Shown here piece by piece: positions 1 to 17,600 of a stretch of 64,000 nucleotides of DNA; the stretch's first letter is position 1, and the number at the start of each line of letters is the position of its first letter. Source of the stretch: Kryptolebias marmoratus (taxonomy: Eukaryota > Chordata > Actinopteri > Cyprinodontiformes > Rivulidae); the NCBI RefSeq assembly GCF_001649575.2, contig NC_051432.1, forward strand, positions 24,403,894-24,467,893. Reading direction: 5' to 3'. A program made the position numbers and the translations under genes. The notes below the pieces were generated by a model, which saw nothing but the letters and a program-made list of their open reading frames with translations, was not told where the DNA came from and did not search any database.

Positions 1-160
1 CATATCACCTTACATATACACCTAACATATCACCTAACATATACACCTAACATATCACTTAACATATACACCTAACATATCACTTAACATATCACCTTAC
101 ATATCACCTTACATATACATAGCATGCTACATATCACCTTACATATCACCTAATATATAC
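1..160. repeat. AT-rich minisatellite (ACATATCACCTTACATATACACCT-like units)
   Basis: Imperfect alternation of CATATCACCT and CATATACACCTAA blocks runs from the first base to about 160. It is a simple tandem array with no coding potential, and the window edge cuts it. Confidence 0.8.
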
Positions 161-163
161 ATA

Positions 164-293
164 GCATGCTACATACACGCCTTACATAGACACATAAACA
201 TATTTTTGGCACTAATGGAACCCCATAAGCATGCTACATACACGGCTTACATAGACACATAAACATATTTTTGGCACTAATGGAACCCCATAA
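164..293. repeat. 65-bp tandem duplication
   Basis: A 65-bp unit starting GCATGCTACATACACG and ending GGAACCCCATAA occurs twice back to back. The copies differ at one base (CGCC versus CGGC), so the duplication is recent. It continues directly from the minisatellite, and the array probably grew by slippage or unequal exchange. Confidence 0.85.
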
Positions 294-1029
294 CACTTAG
301 CTCAGCTAATTTTACCTTTACATGTGGTTTTGCCGACTGTTTTGCTCATTTTAGTTTTATTCTGCTTGTTTTAACTTTAACATGTCAGTTTCATCTTCAG
401 CAACTTTCGGCAGAAGTCATGAAGCAGACAGAATCCACACTGCACGTTCACAGAAAATACTCATTTCTCTAGTTTACATCAATTCCCTTTAGAATATTAA
501 GATAATAAATGCTAATAGAAAATTAATCCCTCAAATTTAATCCCCCGTGACTTTGAATGAAAATGTAGTAAATGTTTCTTGACAAAGTTTTAACCACCTG
601 CAGCAGCGTCTTCCTCGGCATTCTGGAGAGGAGACGGCTGACCTGGTTTATGAGTTTTCAGTCATGTAGAACTGGGGTTTATCCTCAGGGGCTAAAGATG
701 TCGACATGCTGCTGAGGTAACTGAGATGTTAGGCCTGTTTAACCTCATTTATTTTGGGACTACAAACATGTTGACTGAAATGATTTATATTTTAAGCTTC
801 AGTCTAATTCACAGTTTCGATGAGAAAGACTCGGAGCGTCACGGCGTCTCTGAAGGCGTCTCTGCTGTCAGTTTGGTTCGTCCTCTGAATGACGGAGCAA
901 AGATCAGCTTCACAGGAAACAGCACACTCTGCGAAAAGAAGGTGAAGCGTTCAAGATTTAAAAGTAATTATTGTGCAAGTGGATTTTATTACATTTAATT
1001 AAAGATATTTATTGCAACATATATAACAG

Positions 1030-1412
1030 AACGTAAAAAAATGTTATCCTGAACCTGAACTATATCGAGTGGTGCCATTTGGAAGAGTTTACTCCAGAGA
1101 TAGTCTAAAAATATTGATATGAAATTCTAAAAAATGAGGGTCCACTTTTGATGTCAACAAAGCACTCGGCTGCATCCACCGAAAACCACGTGGAAGTTTG
1201 AGTCACGTGATCGACCCTCATCGGGCTGGCCGTAGTTTGTGCAGGTAAACAAATATGGCGGAATCAGACAAGCGTGGAATCTCTGAGAAGCCTTTTCGGT
1301 GGAAATAAGAGTGGATCTGCTGCTAAACGTAAAGGAAAAGAGAAAAAAGGAAGACAACTACCGGGAATAAACAGGACCAGGGTCAAGAAGACACAACGGT
1401 AAGTTTATTGTT
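1030..1412 (+). mobile_element. Dispersed element with exon-like ORF start (copy A)
   Basis: A segment with an ATG in good context opens an ORF that reads MAESDKRGISEKPFRWK and stops. Shifting one base recovers an open reading (NKSGSAAKRKGKEKK...) running to a GTAAGT donor-like site near 1399. A clearly related sequence lies inverted at about 52.79-53.18 kb, so this is a dispersed repeat and not a unique gene. It could be the first exon and promoter of an old DNA transposon or a multicopy gene; I cannot name the family. The coding part looks decayed by a one-base deletion. Confidence 0.55.
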
Positions 1413-1604
1413 TTATCGTTTTTGGTTTTTAACCTCTAACCCAAGCAGCCACTGTTGCCATGGGTGACCTATTTTTAGTCACTTTGTCTGTTTCAGTAAT
1501 TTTCAACTTCAGTTTAAATCTCTGAACACTTAGAACTCAAATCATAATTTATCTCCAGCCCATGATATGTTTAGACATTACTAGACTGGATTAGGCCAGA
1601 TTTC

Positions 1605-2160
1605 TTCAAACTCAAGGCCTGCAGGCCAGATCTGGCCCTTGTTCCCATTTTATCCGGCCCCAAAACGAACACTGTAAATGTTTTAGAAGTGGTTTGCCAA
1701 TCTGTGACAGATCTCAGTCTTTAGATCTTCTTTTTTGAGCATGCTCAGTAAAGACTTGTCATGGGAGTTAGCAGGCGTTGAAGCCAGGATAATTAGGTCA
1801 GAACTTTTCAGTAATCGTTAATTTTAACTCTTAACTACTAAGAGCACTAAAATGGGACCAGTCAAACTCCTGAGATGAACTTGCAGCCAAAAAAAGATCT
1901 CAAAAGATGTTTGTAGCTTTATTTTTAGGTGTTTTAAAGGGATTTTAAAAGTGAATTTAATAGATTTTGACCAAATGTATGACTAAGAAATACAAAATAA
2001 AAAAGATGTCTGTCAAATAACATGGCATAAGAAATCAATGCTAATGATAAGTCTTTTATTACATTGAAAACCAAAGTTAATTTCTGTATTTTTTCAATAA
2101 ATACTGATTGAGAGTGGCCTTCGGCTTGGACCAAGTTTTGAATTTTGGCCCCTTTGTGTT
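1605..2160. repeat. Possible old hAT-like repeat fragment
   Basis: The stretch CAAACTCAAGGCCTGCAGG followed by CCAGATCTGGCCC and CCGGCCCC resembles the 'CAAACTCAAGGCCC...GGCCC' end typical of vertebrate hAT elements. A GGCCCC-bearing end near 2148 could be the far side. Recognition is from memory, and no target-site duplication was established. Confidence 0.35.
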
Positions 2161-2191
2161 GCTGAGTTTGCCAGACTGCTTTTGGTGACCT

Positions 2192-2416
2192 CTGCAGGTG
2201 TGCAGGTGTGCAGGTCTACAGGTCGGTCTACAGGTCTGCAGGTTTACAGGTCTGCAGGTGTGTCTGTAGGTGTGCAGATCTACAGGTCTGCCTGCAGGTG
2301 TGTCAGTGTGCAGGTCTACAGTTCTGCAGGTCTGTCTGCAGGTGTGCAGGTGTGCAGGTCTACAGGCCTGCAGATGTACAGGTCTACCTGCAGGTCTGTC
2401 TGCAGGTCTGCAGGTC
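2192..2416 (+). repeat. CAGGTSTR minisatellite upstream of GSG1L
   Basis: About 225 bp made of an 8-bp unit (CAGGTCTR or CAGGTGTG) mixed with 12-bp variants. It sits about 290 bp before the GSG1L start codon. Several units contain the E-box CAGGTG, which ZEB, SNAIL and bHLH factors can bind. Open reading frames inside it are by-products of the repeat. Confidence 0.85.
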
Positions 2417-2680
2417 AGCTTCTTTTTCAGAGGTGATTTTAGTCAGTTCAGTCTGATTGCTGTGAAACGTCCTAATGACGGCGAGAGAGAAGCAGAGCAG
2501 CAGAAGAAAATCCCACTCTTAATGCGAAACCACCATCAAATCCTCTGACAACGTGACGCGGCTGGAGGCTCGTGGAGGAGCGCGTGGGAATTAGATGGAG
2601 TGATTTAGGCTGCAGAGCTCCGTGTCGGACCTGCTTCACAAATGGCTCACCTGCCGGCTCTGGGACCGGTTCAGCCCTGA

Positions 2681-9024
<6,344 letters not shown>

Positions 9025-9185
9025 ATTAGGCGAAACAGTTAGAGATGACATTTCTCTGAGAGGGTCATCTTGGAAAGTCAGCGATGCTTTTGACTCTTAA
9101 GTAAGTGTTGGACACAGAGAGAGGACTCGTGGGGATTGAAGACCACACTTTTCGCTCCGTCTGACGCGTTTCAACACTTGCCTTA

Positions 9186-9450
9186 AATAAAACAGGTCAT
9201 GGGGCTTCGAGTACGAGAGCTCAAACTTGGGGAGACCAGCTGAGAACTGGGAAAGTGTGGACATGCTGTGAAACTCATGGATAAATTTGTATCTCTGTTT
9301 GTGGAACTAATCTTAAAGTAAATCTTAAAATGTTAAAAAATGTGGAGTTTATTCATAAAAATCGAGTGCGTCCCAGTTTCTAACAGCCTTATCAAACATT
9401 TAAAAAAAAATCAATGCAAAGCTGATAAAATATTTCAAGTTTCAAATAAA
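9186..9450 (+). terminator. GSG1L poly(A) signals
   Basis: Two canonical AATAAA hexamers, at 9186-9191 and 9445-9450, lie 162 and 421 bases beyond the GSG1L stop. Either could define the 3' end, and alternative cleavage is possible. Confidence 0.6.
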
Positions 9451-9589
9451 ACCATAAAAAGAACTTGTTGAAAATGATGTGCTTATTTTTGGTTTGTAAA
9501 GTGTAGACAGACTGTGTTTGTGCACAGAGTGGATGTGGCAAATAACGTTTCTGTCCACTGGATCAAAAATGTTGTTAATTACAGGCTTT

Positions 9590-9935
9590 ACATTCCTTGA
9601 AGGAATGCATATCGCCCACTGCTTTTCAGATTTCTGCCAGATTTTTAGACTAAAATCATCTGATATTGATAAAGTTGTAGCTGTTTTGGTCGAACCTTGA
9701 AACTAACATGTATAATCTCACACTCTCAGCCACTACCGCACCTAACTGTAACCTAATATGTGCAAAACTGACAGAATTATAGCCATTTTTTGTGTTTCTT
9801 TTAAGCTCAGTTGACTTTGGTAGCCATTTTGAATCAGATTGACTTTAAAAATTAAACAGTTATAGATAAGCACCCAATGATCATTCTGTAAATTTCATTC
9901 AATAATAATTAGTTTAGACAGGCAAAAAGACCATT
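9590..9935 (+). repeat. R1 dispersed repeat with palindromic end
   Basis: Opens with TCCTTGAAGGAATGCATATC and CGCCCACTG, then CTCAGCCACTACCGCACC, GGTAGCCATTTTGAATC and a decayed 3' part. It shows the link between the palindrome and the body of the repeat. Confidence 0.8.
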
Positions 9936-9939
9936 TCAC

Positions 9940-11133
9940 CAACACAAATTAATAAAATAAACTTGTTTTTGTGTCACCCATGTTGACAAAAGCTGTGAAT
10001 AATTGGAACATGGATATTTTCTAGCATTTAAAGTCGTGGACTCATCTCGGCACAATAAATACCTGTGAATAAATCTCATTTCCAACATTTAGTCATTTTT
10101 TTGGTTTCTGATTATTGAACAAAAATAAAATCAATGCCATCGAAATCTATTTTTTTCAATCATCTATGCATAAATAGTAATAAAAAATTACAGGTTGTCT
10201 CTCAAAAATATGTTTTGGTTGATCCCAGTTTTCAGTTTAACACGTAAACAAGTAAAGAGCTGATAAATATGTTAAAAGTGTGCTTTAGCAAGTGTTGTTG
10301 ATTTAAACTACAGAAACCCAGCGTTACTTGCATATTCAAGATGAAAATGTGTTTTTTAAATAAAGAAAATGTAATCTTCTAAAATCAAACCTCCTAAAGC
10401 AGTATCTGATCTCTGATGACGGTAAAAAGTGATAAACCTCAGTGTGACGTTTATCTCTGCAGAAAGCGGCACTTTTTATCACACTATTTCTGCTAAATTA
10501 CATTATAACAAATTGTTTTGATCCTTTATGTTTTCACTTTTTTATTTACACTGTGCACCTTTTTGCAATTGTACATTTTACATTTCACAAAGTTTCTGCT
10601 GTTTTGGCAGAAACCTTTTATCACTTTTAATATTTTTTTCAAATATATGCCATTGGTGGATTATTAAAATAATTTTTTTTCACAAAAAACTGGAACTTGC
10701 AAAGAAATCTGTGGATTAAAGATAAAAAATAAGATAAAATAATAACAAAAAAAGGTTCATTTTCTGAAAAGGACAGTTTTGTGCATAAAGTTTGAACAAA
10801 CAGCTGTGCAAAACAAAATAATGTTAACTCCTTATATTATACAGAAGTTGCATTTTAAATGGCACTGGTAATCCTAATATTTACTCTGTTTTTATACCAA
10901 AGACTCAGTATTAAGGGAGATATAATATTTTAAAAATATATTACTATATTTTACTTTCGTAAAAAGATTTGTAAAGAGGTGAACCTGCACTCTCTTTGCT
11001 CTGTTATAGTTTTTATCTTCCATTGCATGTGTAGCAGGACTCAGTGTGTTGGATATTTCTGAGCTGTTGTAAGTGAATCTAACACACAGTTTGATTTCAG
11101 GCTTAAAATTTCATTCAGATGAGTTCCTTCTGC
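9940..11133. other. AT-rich intergenic spacer between GSG1L and TMC5 3' ends
   Basis: Convergent-gene spacer. No ORF, RNA gene or clear repeat was recognised. On the minus strand AATAAA at 10541-10546 (TTTATT on +) is a candidate poly(A) signal for TMC5, 588 bases past its stop. The closer sequence offers only weaker variants. Confidence 0.4.
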
Positions 11134-11679
11134 TCAGTAACCATCATCATATTCGTTCTGTGCCTGTTGCCGGGCCAACATGGCCTGGATGAGAGCGCTG
11201 GAGCCAGAAGGAGCTGGGTTCTGCAGTGGATCGGGGGCCCACTGCATCCTTTCCTCTTCCTCTGCTCTCTGCCTGGCTTGCATGACTTGAATCATAACAC
11301 TTGACGTCGGTGATGGCAGGTCGGCGGGATCATCGCCTCTGTCCTCCTCTGCTCTCAGTCTGGCTTGCATGGCCTGTGTAACGGCGCTGGCGCTGGAGTT
11401 TCTTTCATTAAAATCAGTTGTACTCCAGTATTCATCCCTCTCATCGTCCAGAGCTCTCTGCCTGGCTGCCATGGCCTGGTCAAGTGCATTGAGCGATGAA
11501 GGATGTTCCTCAGGCATCTGGTAAAAGTCTTCATTCTGTCTCTCGGCTCTCTGCCGGGCCAACAAGGCCTGCGTCATGGCGCTGGAGGCGGAAATGTCAG
11601 AAGGGACGGAAACTCCACCAAGGCTACGTCTCTGCTCCTCCTCCTCAAGCTGCTGGCGAGCGAGTAAAACCTGAACCAT
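11134..11679 (-). other. tmc5: Six-copy MxQAMxARQRA repeat domain of TMC5
   Basis: The last TMC5 exon encodes six copies of a 10-11 residue helix-like motif at residues 836, 870, 901, 935, 964 and 998: MVQVLLARQQL, MTQALLARQRA, LDQAMAARQRA, VTQAMQARLRA, MIQVMQARQRA, LIQAMLARQQA. Each follows a small Ser/Ala/Asn box and leads into an acidic stretch, with spacing of 29-34 residues. The motif resembles an amphipathic helix. It is not a canonical IQ motif, because the basic residue is one position late, nor a ubiquitin-interacting motif. The tail is predicted to be cytoplasmic. Confidence 0.85.
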
Positions 11680-14600
11680 GGCGTTTGAGTTGGACTGACT
11701 TCCTGAGGAGTGGCCATCTGAGCGTCGGCTTGAGGGCTGAAGAAAAAAAATAAATTAAAGGTCAGTGATACTGATGGATTTGAAGTGAGCATATCATAAA
11801 AAACATTTTCAATACAGACCCCTTTTTGTTTTATTGGTCCGGCAGGGATCTCAGAGTAGGACTTCTGGAGGTATTGTAGTTTGTCTAATAAGAAGGACTT
11901 GTCTTTCCCCTCCTAGTGAGAAAACAAATATAATCAGAATTAGACGGTGATGGAAATAAAAAGTAGATGCTAAATTTTTATTTTATTTGTATGTAAAATT
12001 CAAGATGGATGCATTATTGAGAAACAATTTGTGCAAGCATTTTTAGAGCACACTCACATTAATAATCTGTTGTCGGAGCAGACCAATAAGCTCCTTTCGG
12101 CCTTGAATGAGTTGCCAAAAGACGTAAATGATGACACTAAGAGACAAAAACAGGACAACAATTCCAATGATGATAAGATGATCTGAAAAATACCATATGC
12201 TGCCTACACAGATAAGATAAGGCTTGATCAAGTGCAGCATAACTAATCTTGTGATATACACATACATGATGATGAGTGTGAGGAGAAAGTAGAAGAGTTC
12301 ACTCCTGATGATGTTTTCGTAGATCCACACAACCCAGTCAGAACTCCCTTCCAAACCAGCGATCCAGATTTCAACCACACTGAAGGTGTTGTTGAGTCCG
12401 TGGAAAGGTCCACACTGCTCTGAGGGGGTCAGACTAAGGAGCAGGACAAGGTGAAAACAAAAAAGACTGAGATCTGGTGTGTGTGTGTGTGCATGTAAAA
12501 GACAGCTTTTACTATAACTGCGAGTAGAAAAGTATCATTTTGTACAATTATTTTTGCTCTCTCCAAGCTGTTGAAGCTAATGCTCTCTTACCTCCACGCT
12601 GTGTACGCAACCATTGACAGGGCTCCCACAAAGAAAGGGAAGAAGAGGAGAAAGATGAAGATGGTTTGCATCTGAGCTGCTCTGCTTGATCGGCGCGGAG
12701 GCTGGCAGTTCTGGGTCAGGCTGACCTGTGGGGGGGAAGAAAGGGTTGACAAAAATAAACACGAGTAATCCAATGTGCACACATGCAGACTCCATTTTAC
12801 CTACATTGTTCTGGCTAAAAGTCATTAAAGCTGTGAGAACATCACATCTATTTCAGGCCATAATAGAAAATGTGACCGGTTTGAATAGAGAGGCTTTAAA
12901 GGTCATTCAGCGAGTCCACAAAGCAGCCAGCAGCACCAAATCCACACGGGATCAAATTACAAATCATACTGAGGTCATCTAATTTTCTAAGACTGACAGA
13001 CCTCCCACTATTCACTCCTTTTAATTAATCTTATAAGAACTCGGCTGTATTTTCCATAGCAGGAGAAATGAAGCATATTGTCCATGTAATGAAAGGATTT
13101 TCATTAATTATTGACTTCAGTTAACAATTAGAGAAACATAAGCCCTAAAGAGGATATGGGGCGGCTTTGACAGCAGCGGCATTGTGTCTGCCTGGATTAA
13201 AGCAGAATGTCAGCAGGGTTTAACTCAAGGTTTCGAATCGGACAACCAACATTTACCTTTTTTAAGTAAAACAGGATGAAGAATTTCAGAATCTGGATGG
13301 CGGGCAGGAGAGGAGAAAAGTAGATTCCAATCCTGTCACAAAAAGAAAAACACATAAAATAAAAGTTTTAATTTGTAAATCAGCAGTTTTAGATGTGCTT
13401 ACAGCCCCTCTGAGCTACTTTTACATCCCGTAATGCAGAATATTGTGTTTTTACCAGGCTAGAGTTTGAGCATAGATGAGGTCGAGAACATTTCTGGCTA
13501 CATCAAACTCTGGCACCCCAAAACGAGGGAGTAATTGGGTCCCAATGACGCTGTTTTTAAAGAAATGCAAAGGAGGTTAACTTTTCGTATGCCAGTAAAT
13601 GTGATTTTTAACTGCAACAGATTAACTCACTTGCTAAGAAATTCTCCAAAGAAGGATCCCAACATGAGAAAAAGGAAATCAATGATGACCAGGCGGTACA
13701 AAGCCTGTCCCACCATGGGCTCCCAACACTGAGAGGATAAAACACGTAAAGAATGAACTATTATCACATGGTCTGTATGAAAAAGCAGTAAAAGTTGCTT
13801 TAAAAAACGTACCAAAAATCTCCCAGGCACCACATTCATCCAATAGTAACATAAAACACCCAGGATGACCATCCTGAGTAATACATTTCTGTTGTTGAGG
13901 GGGAGAAAAGGAGATATTAAGGATTACTGATAGACATAAATCAATTAACAGTAAAACATTTGAAGAAATATATTCATACAATTTTTGTAAAAGATACTAA
14001 TAGTTGACTACACATGATATTAGCTGAAGAGTATTGCCTTCCACTAACAGTAAAGGCAAACACGTATGTTTGATGTGTTTGTTTGTCTTTGTCTGTTACC
14101 ACTGAGCACAATTTTTAATGAAATTTACAGAAAGTAAACACTGGATGTACATTTACAACTGATTACTTTTTGGAGTCAATCCAATTCAAGATGGCCACCA
14201 CAACTAACTGATATTTGCCAACACAACAATGGCTATAACACAGTCAGTTTTAGAGATGTTGAGCTAAAATTTGATGTGATAGTAAGTGAGAGGCATTCAC
14301 AAAACCTAATTTGGACCTGATACCGCATGAGATTGAACATAATGTTATTATTAAGGTTTGATCAAAATGGGTAAAACTCCATTTCTCAACAGAAGATTTT
14401 ACCATGACACTGACTGAATTATAACAAGACAAAGAGCTCACTGCCATGATGGGAAGCTGTCAGAAGGGTTAATGTTTAGGCTGACATAAAATGATCTAAA
14501 CCAAGCTTCTGCTCGCTCCAGTTAGATATGAGTTTGTTTTAGCCACCTGACATCAATGAAGAGTATTCCCCAAAATTAAAGGACATAAAAAATGCATACA

Positions 14601-17600
14601 ATTTACTTTAAATGTTCAATTTATCAAATGCATCCCTGTTACCTCACCTGAGCAACAGGGCATAAATCTGCCTGCGCTGGTTGGAGTACAGCTCAAATTT
14701 ATTGAGGAGAGAGAAGAAGAGTGGAATAACCATGTTCATCAAAGACACGACAAAGGGAACCAGGAGAGTCTCTGCCTCATTAAGCAGAGACCAGGGTCCA
14801 GAGTCCATCGCCTGTAGTAAAGATAACAACCAAGATAATGGCAAACAATGTCTCAGTGTTTCCATCTCTGTGGATCTTGTAAATGACATGACACATTACT
14901 TTCAGTAAGTATATGACGCACGCTAAAAAAACTAAATACTCCAGCATGCCATAACGTATTATGTGACGTTATTCATGACCCGCAACTGTGCAGGCATTTA
15001 CTCCACATTACATCTGCAGGAAGAATTAGCTTTTTGATACTATGGTCTTACTTACATTATTTTAAAAAGTTCAACATTAAGTCAGTTTATTTAAAGCTGA
15101 TTTGCACCTCTTGTTCGTATTGGCAGAGGTAGAAGATGCTGGCTCCACAGCCAACAGCCAAGCTGGTGGAGAGAACCCAGCAACCAAGATGAATCCCGTA
15201 CTGTTGCAGTTTCTCAGAAAGTGTTAGCCGCTTCTTCAGGGATTTCTCTGATAAAGATTCCTAAAGAAGTAGCAAGAGAACAAACATTCAATGAACATAT
15301 AATTTAAATTAGAATAAAAAGTTATTCAATAACGTTAAGTCTTAACTTTTAAAAAACTGGTCTTTTAGTGCAAAGTTTACTCCATTTATTTTACAACCCC
15401 AATTCCAACAAAGTCGGGGAGTTGTGTAAAATGTAAATACAAACAAAGCAATTACTGTCAGATTTCTTAAACCTATATTTTATTCACAATCAAGCATAGT
15501 AAACATACCACATGTTTAAACTAAGAAACTGTACCAGTTTCGGGTGGAAAAAATAAGGTATTTTCTTATTTTATGGCAACATCATATCTCAAAACAGTTG
15601 AGACAGGGTCATGTTTCCCACGGTGAAGCATCCCCTTTTTTTCTGTAAATGACTGATGAGATCAGCTGCTGGAGTCTTTGTAGGAGACTGTTGTCTCATC
15701 CTTGTCTGATGTAGGATTCTAGTTATTCAACAGTCTTCTTGAGTCCTCGTTGCTGTATGTTTTGTTTGATGCACCAAATGTTTTCAGATGGTGAGAGGTC
15801 TGGACTGCAGGCAGGTCAGTTCAGCACCTGGAGTCTTCTAGCACAAAGAGTCCGGTTTAGCACCTGAACTCTTCTAGTACAAAGAGTCCAGTTCAGCACC
15901 TGAACTCTTCTAGTACAAAGAGTCCAGTTCAGCACCTGGACTCCTCTAGCACAAAGAGTCCAGTTCAGCAGCTGGACTCTTCTAGTACAAAGCCACGCTG
16001 CTGTTATGAATGCAGGCTTCCCTAAATAAGATGTCATCTGGATGTGAACATATTTTGATCTAAAACCTGTACACACTTTTGAGCTCAGAGAACATTTTTT
16101 AAATCTTTTGATATGAATTGTAGATGATGGGTTAATTAAAGTCTTTCCAGGTTTCTGTTGAGGAACATTATTCTGAAATTGTTCCACTGTTTTTAGATTT
16201 TTTTTGCAAACTGGTGAACCCCTGCTCATTTTACTTCTGAGAGATTCAGCTTCTTTAAGATGTTTTTTTTTTATTATTCCCAATCATCTTACTGACCTGT
16301 TGCCAATTAACCTAACTCACTGCATAATTCTTCTCCAACTGTTTCTCATTCTTAACACTTACATTAACAAATACATTCTTTTCTTGCCCCTGCCCCAACA
16401 TTTTTGAGATGTGTTACTTCCATCAAATTAAAAATTAACTTTCTTTTCTTCATAAAACTGGTACAATTTCTTAGTTTAAACGTGATATGTTTACTATGCT
16501 CAATTGTGAATAAATATAGATTTATGAAATTTGAAAATCATTGCATTTTGTTTTTCATTTACATTTTACACAACATAAGAACTGGGGTTGAATGTCTTAC
16601 ATGCCATGAATAGGTTTAAAGAACAAACAGTCACCTTGAGTTGGACACGGAGGTTGCTCTTGCGTTGTCTGACTGTTTTGTCGTTGGTTATACTAAAATC
16701 CCAGCTGCACAGAAGCTGCCAGGCACTGTTTGAAGCCGAGTCTGCCAGTGCATAGTTTTTCTTGAATGAATTTGCCATGCTGCGAGAGGATAAAAACAAA
16801 CTTTAATAAAGATACCACACACCAAGAAGAAATCATGGGAAAGTCATGTAAAGGTACTGACTAAAACTAAAGCTGAACAGACCTGAAAATAAGCACAATT
16901 CCACACAGCACCATGTAGATGGCAATGGTGAAGAAATAGGCCAGCTGCATGTTGTAATCCACCAGACCCCTAAGAGTCTCATTACTGTAGCCACCATAGT
17001 ACATAACAGTATAGTTGAAGTAACCCTAAAAAAACAAATACATGAACTTCAGTTGCAGTAGAGTAAATGTGTTGAGCATTTATTAAGGCTCTATTAAAGC
17101 TGTGATGATGTTTATGTGAGCAAAAAAATCTTCAGCTCATGCAGAGGACCATTTCTTGGAAGCATACCAAACTACATTTTGGTATTTATTCTTTAAAAAC
17201 TATCTTTGCTTTCCTGCAGCACTGACTGAGATATACATACATTTGTCTATTACTTTGTTTACTGCCAATTAAAAATGCTTTAAAACAAACTATAATTCTA
17301 AACAACAGTATTTTGATGTGGCCATGCAGACATGTACAGGAATGTAATGAGCTTTTCTCCACTTACAGCTCCTGTCAGTAACTCCAGCCCTCTGAAGCTC
17401 ACATTTGAAGGAATGTTGGGTGAAAGGTCATGAACAAGCAGCGGGATGGTGATAAAACCAAAGTTGACCAGGAAGGAGAAAATATTGAACATTAGAAGCC
17501 ACTTGAGGAACATGAAATAGGTGAGAACACTGGAGCCGAATTTGCCCCCAATCTCTTTCATAATGCCGTGCCACAGTTCCAGAGTCTGCCTCGCTGATTT

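Noticed and set aside
1154..1357. 67-codon minus-strand frame
   Set aside because: It lies antisense to the dispersed exon-like element, and no protein feature is recognised.
2192..2416. CRISPR-like regular repeats
   Set aside because: The units are contiguous with no unique spacers, in a vertebrate genome. It is a minisatellite.
15816..16283. 155-codon minus-strand open frame with repeated LNWTLC peptides
   Set aside because: It is produced by the 36-bp tandem repeat inside a DNA transposon.
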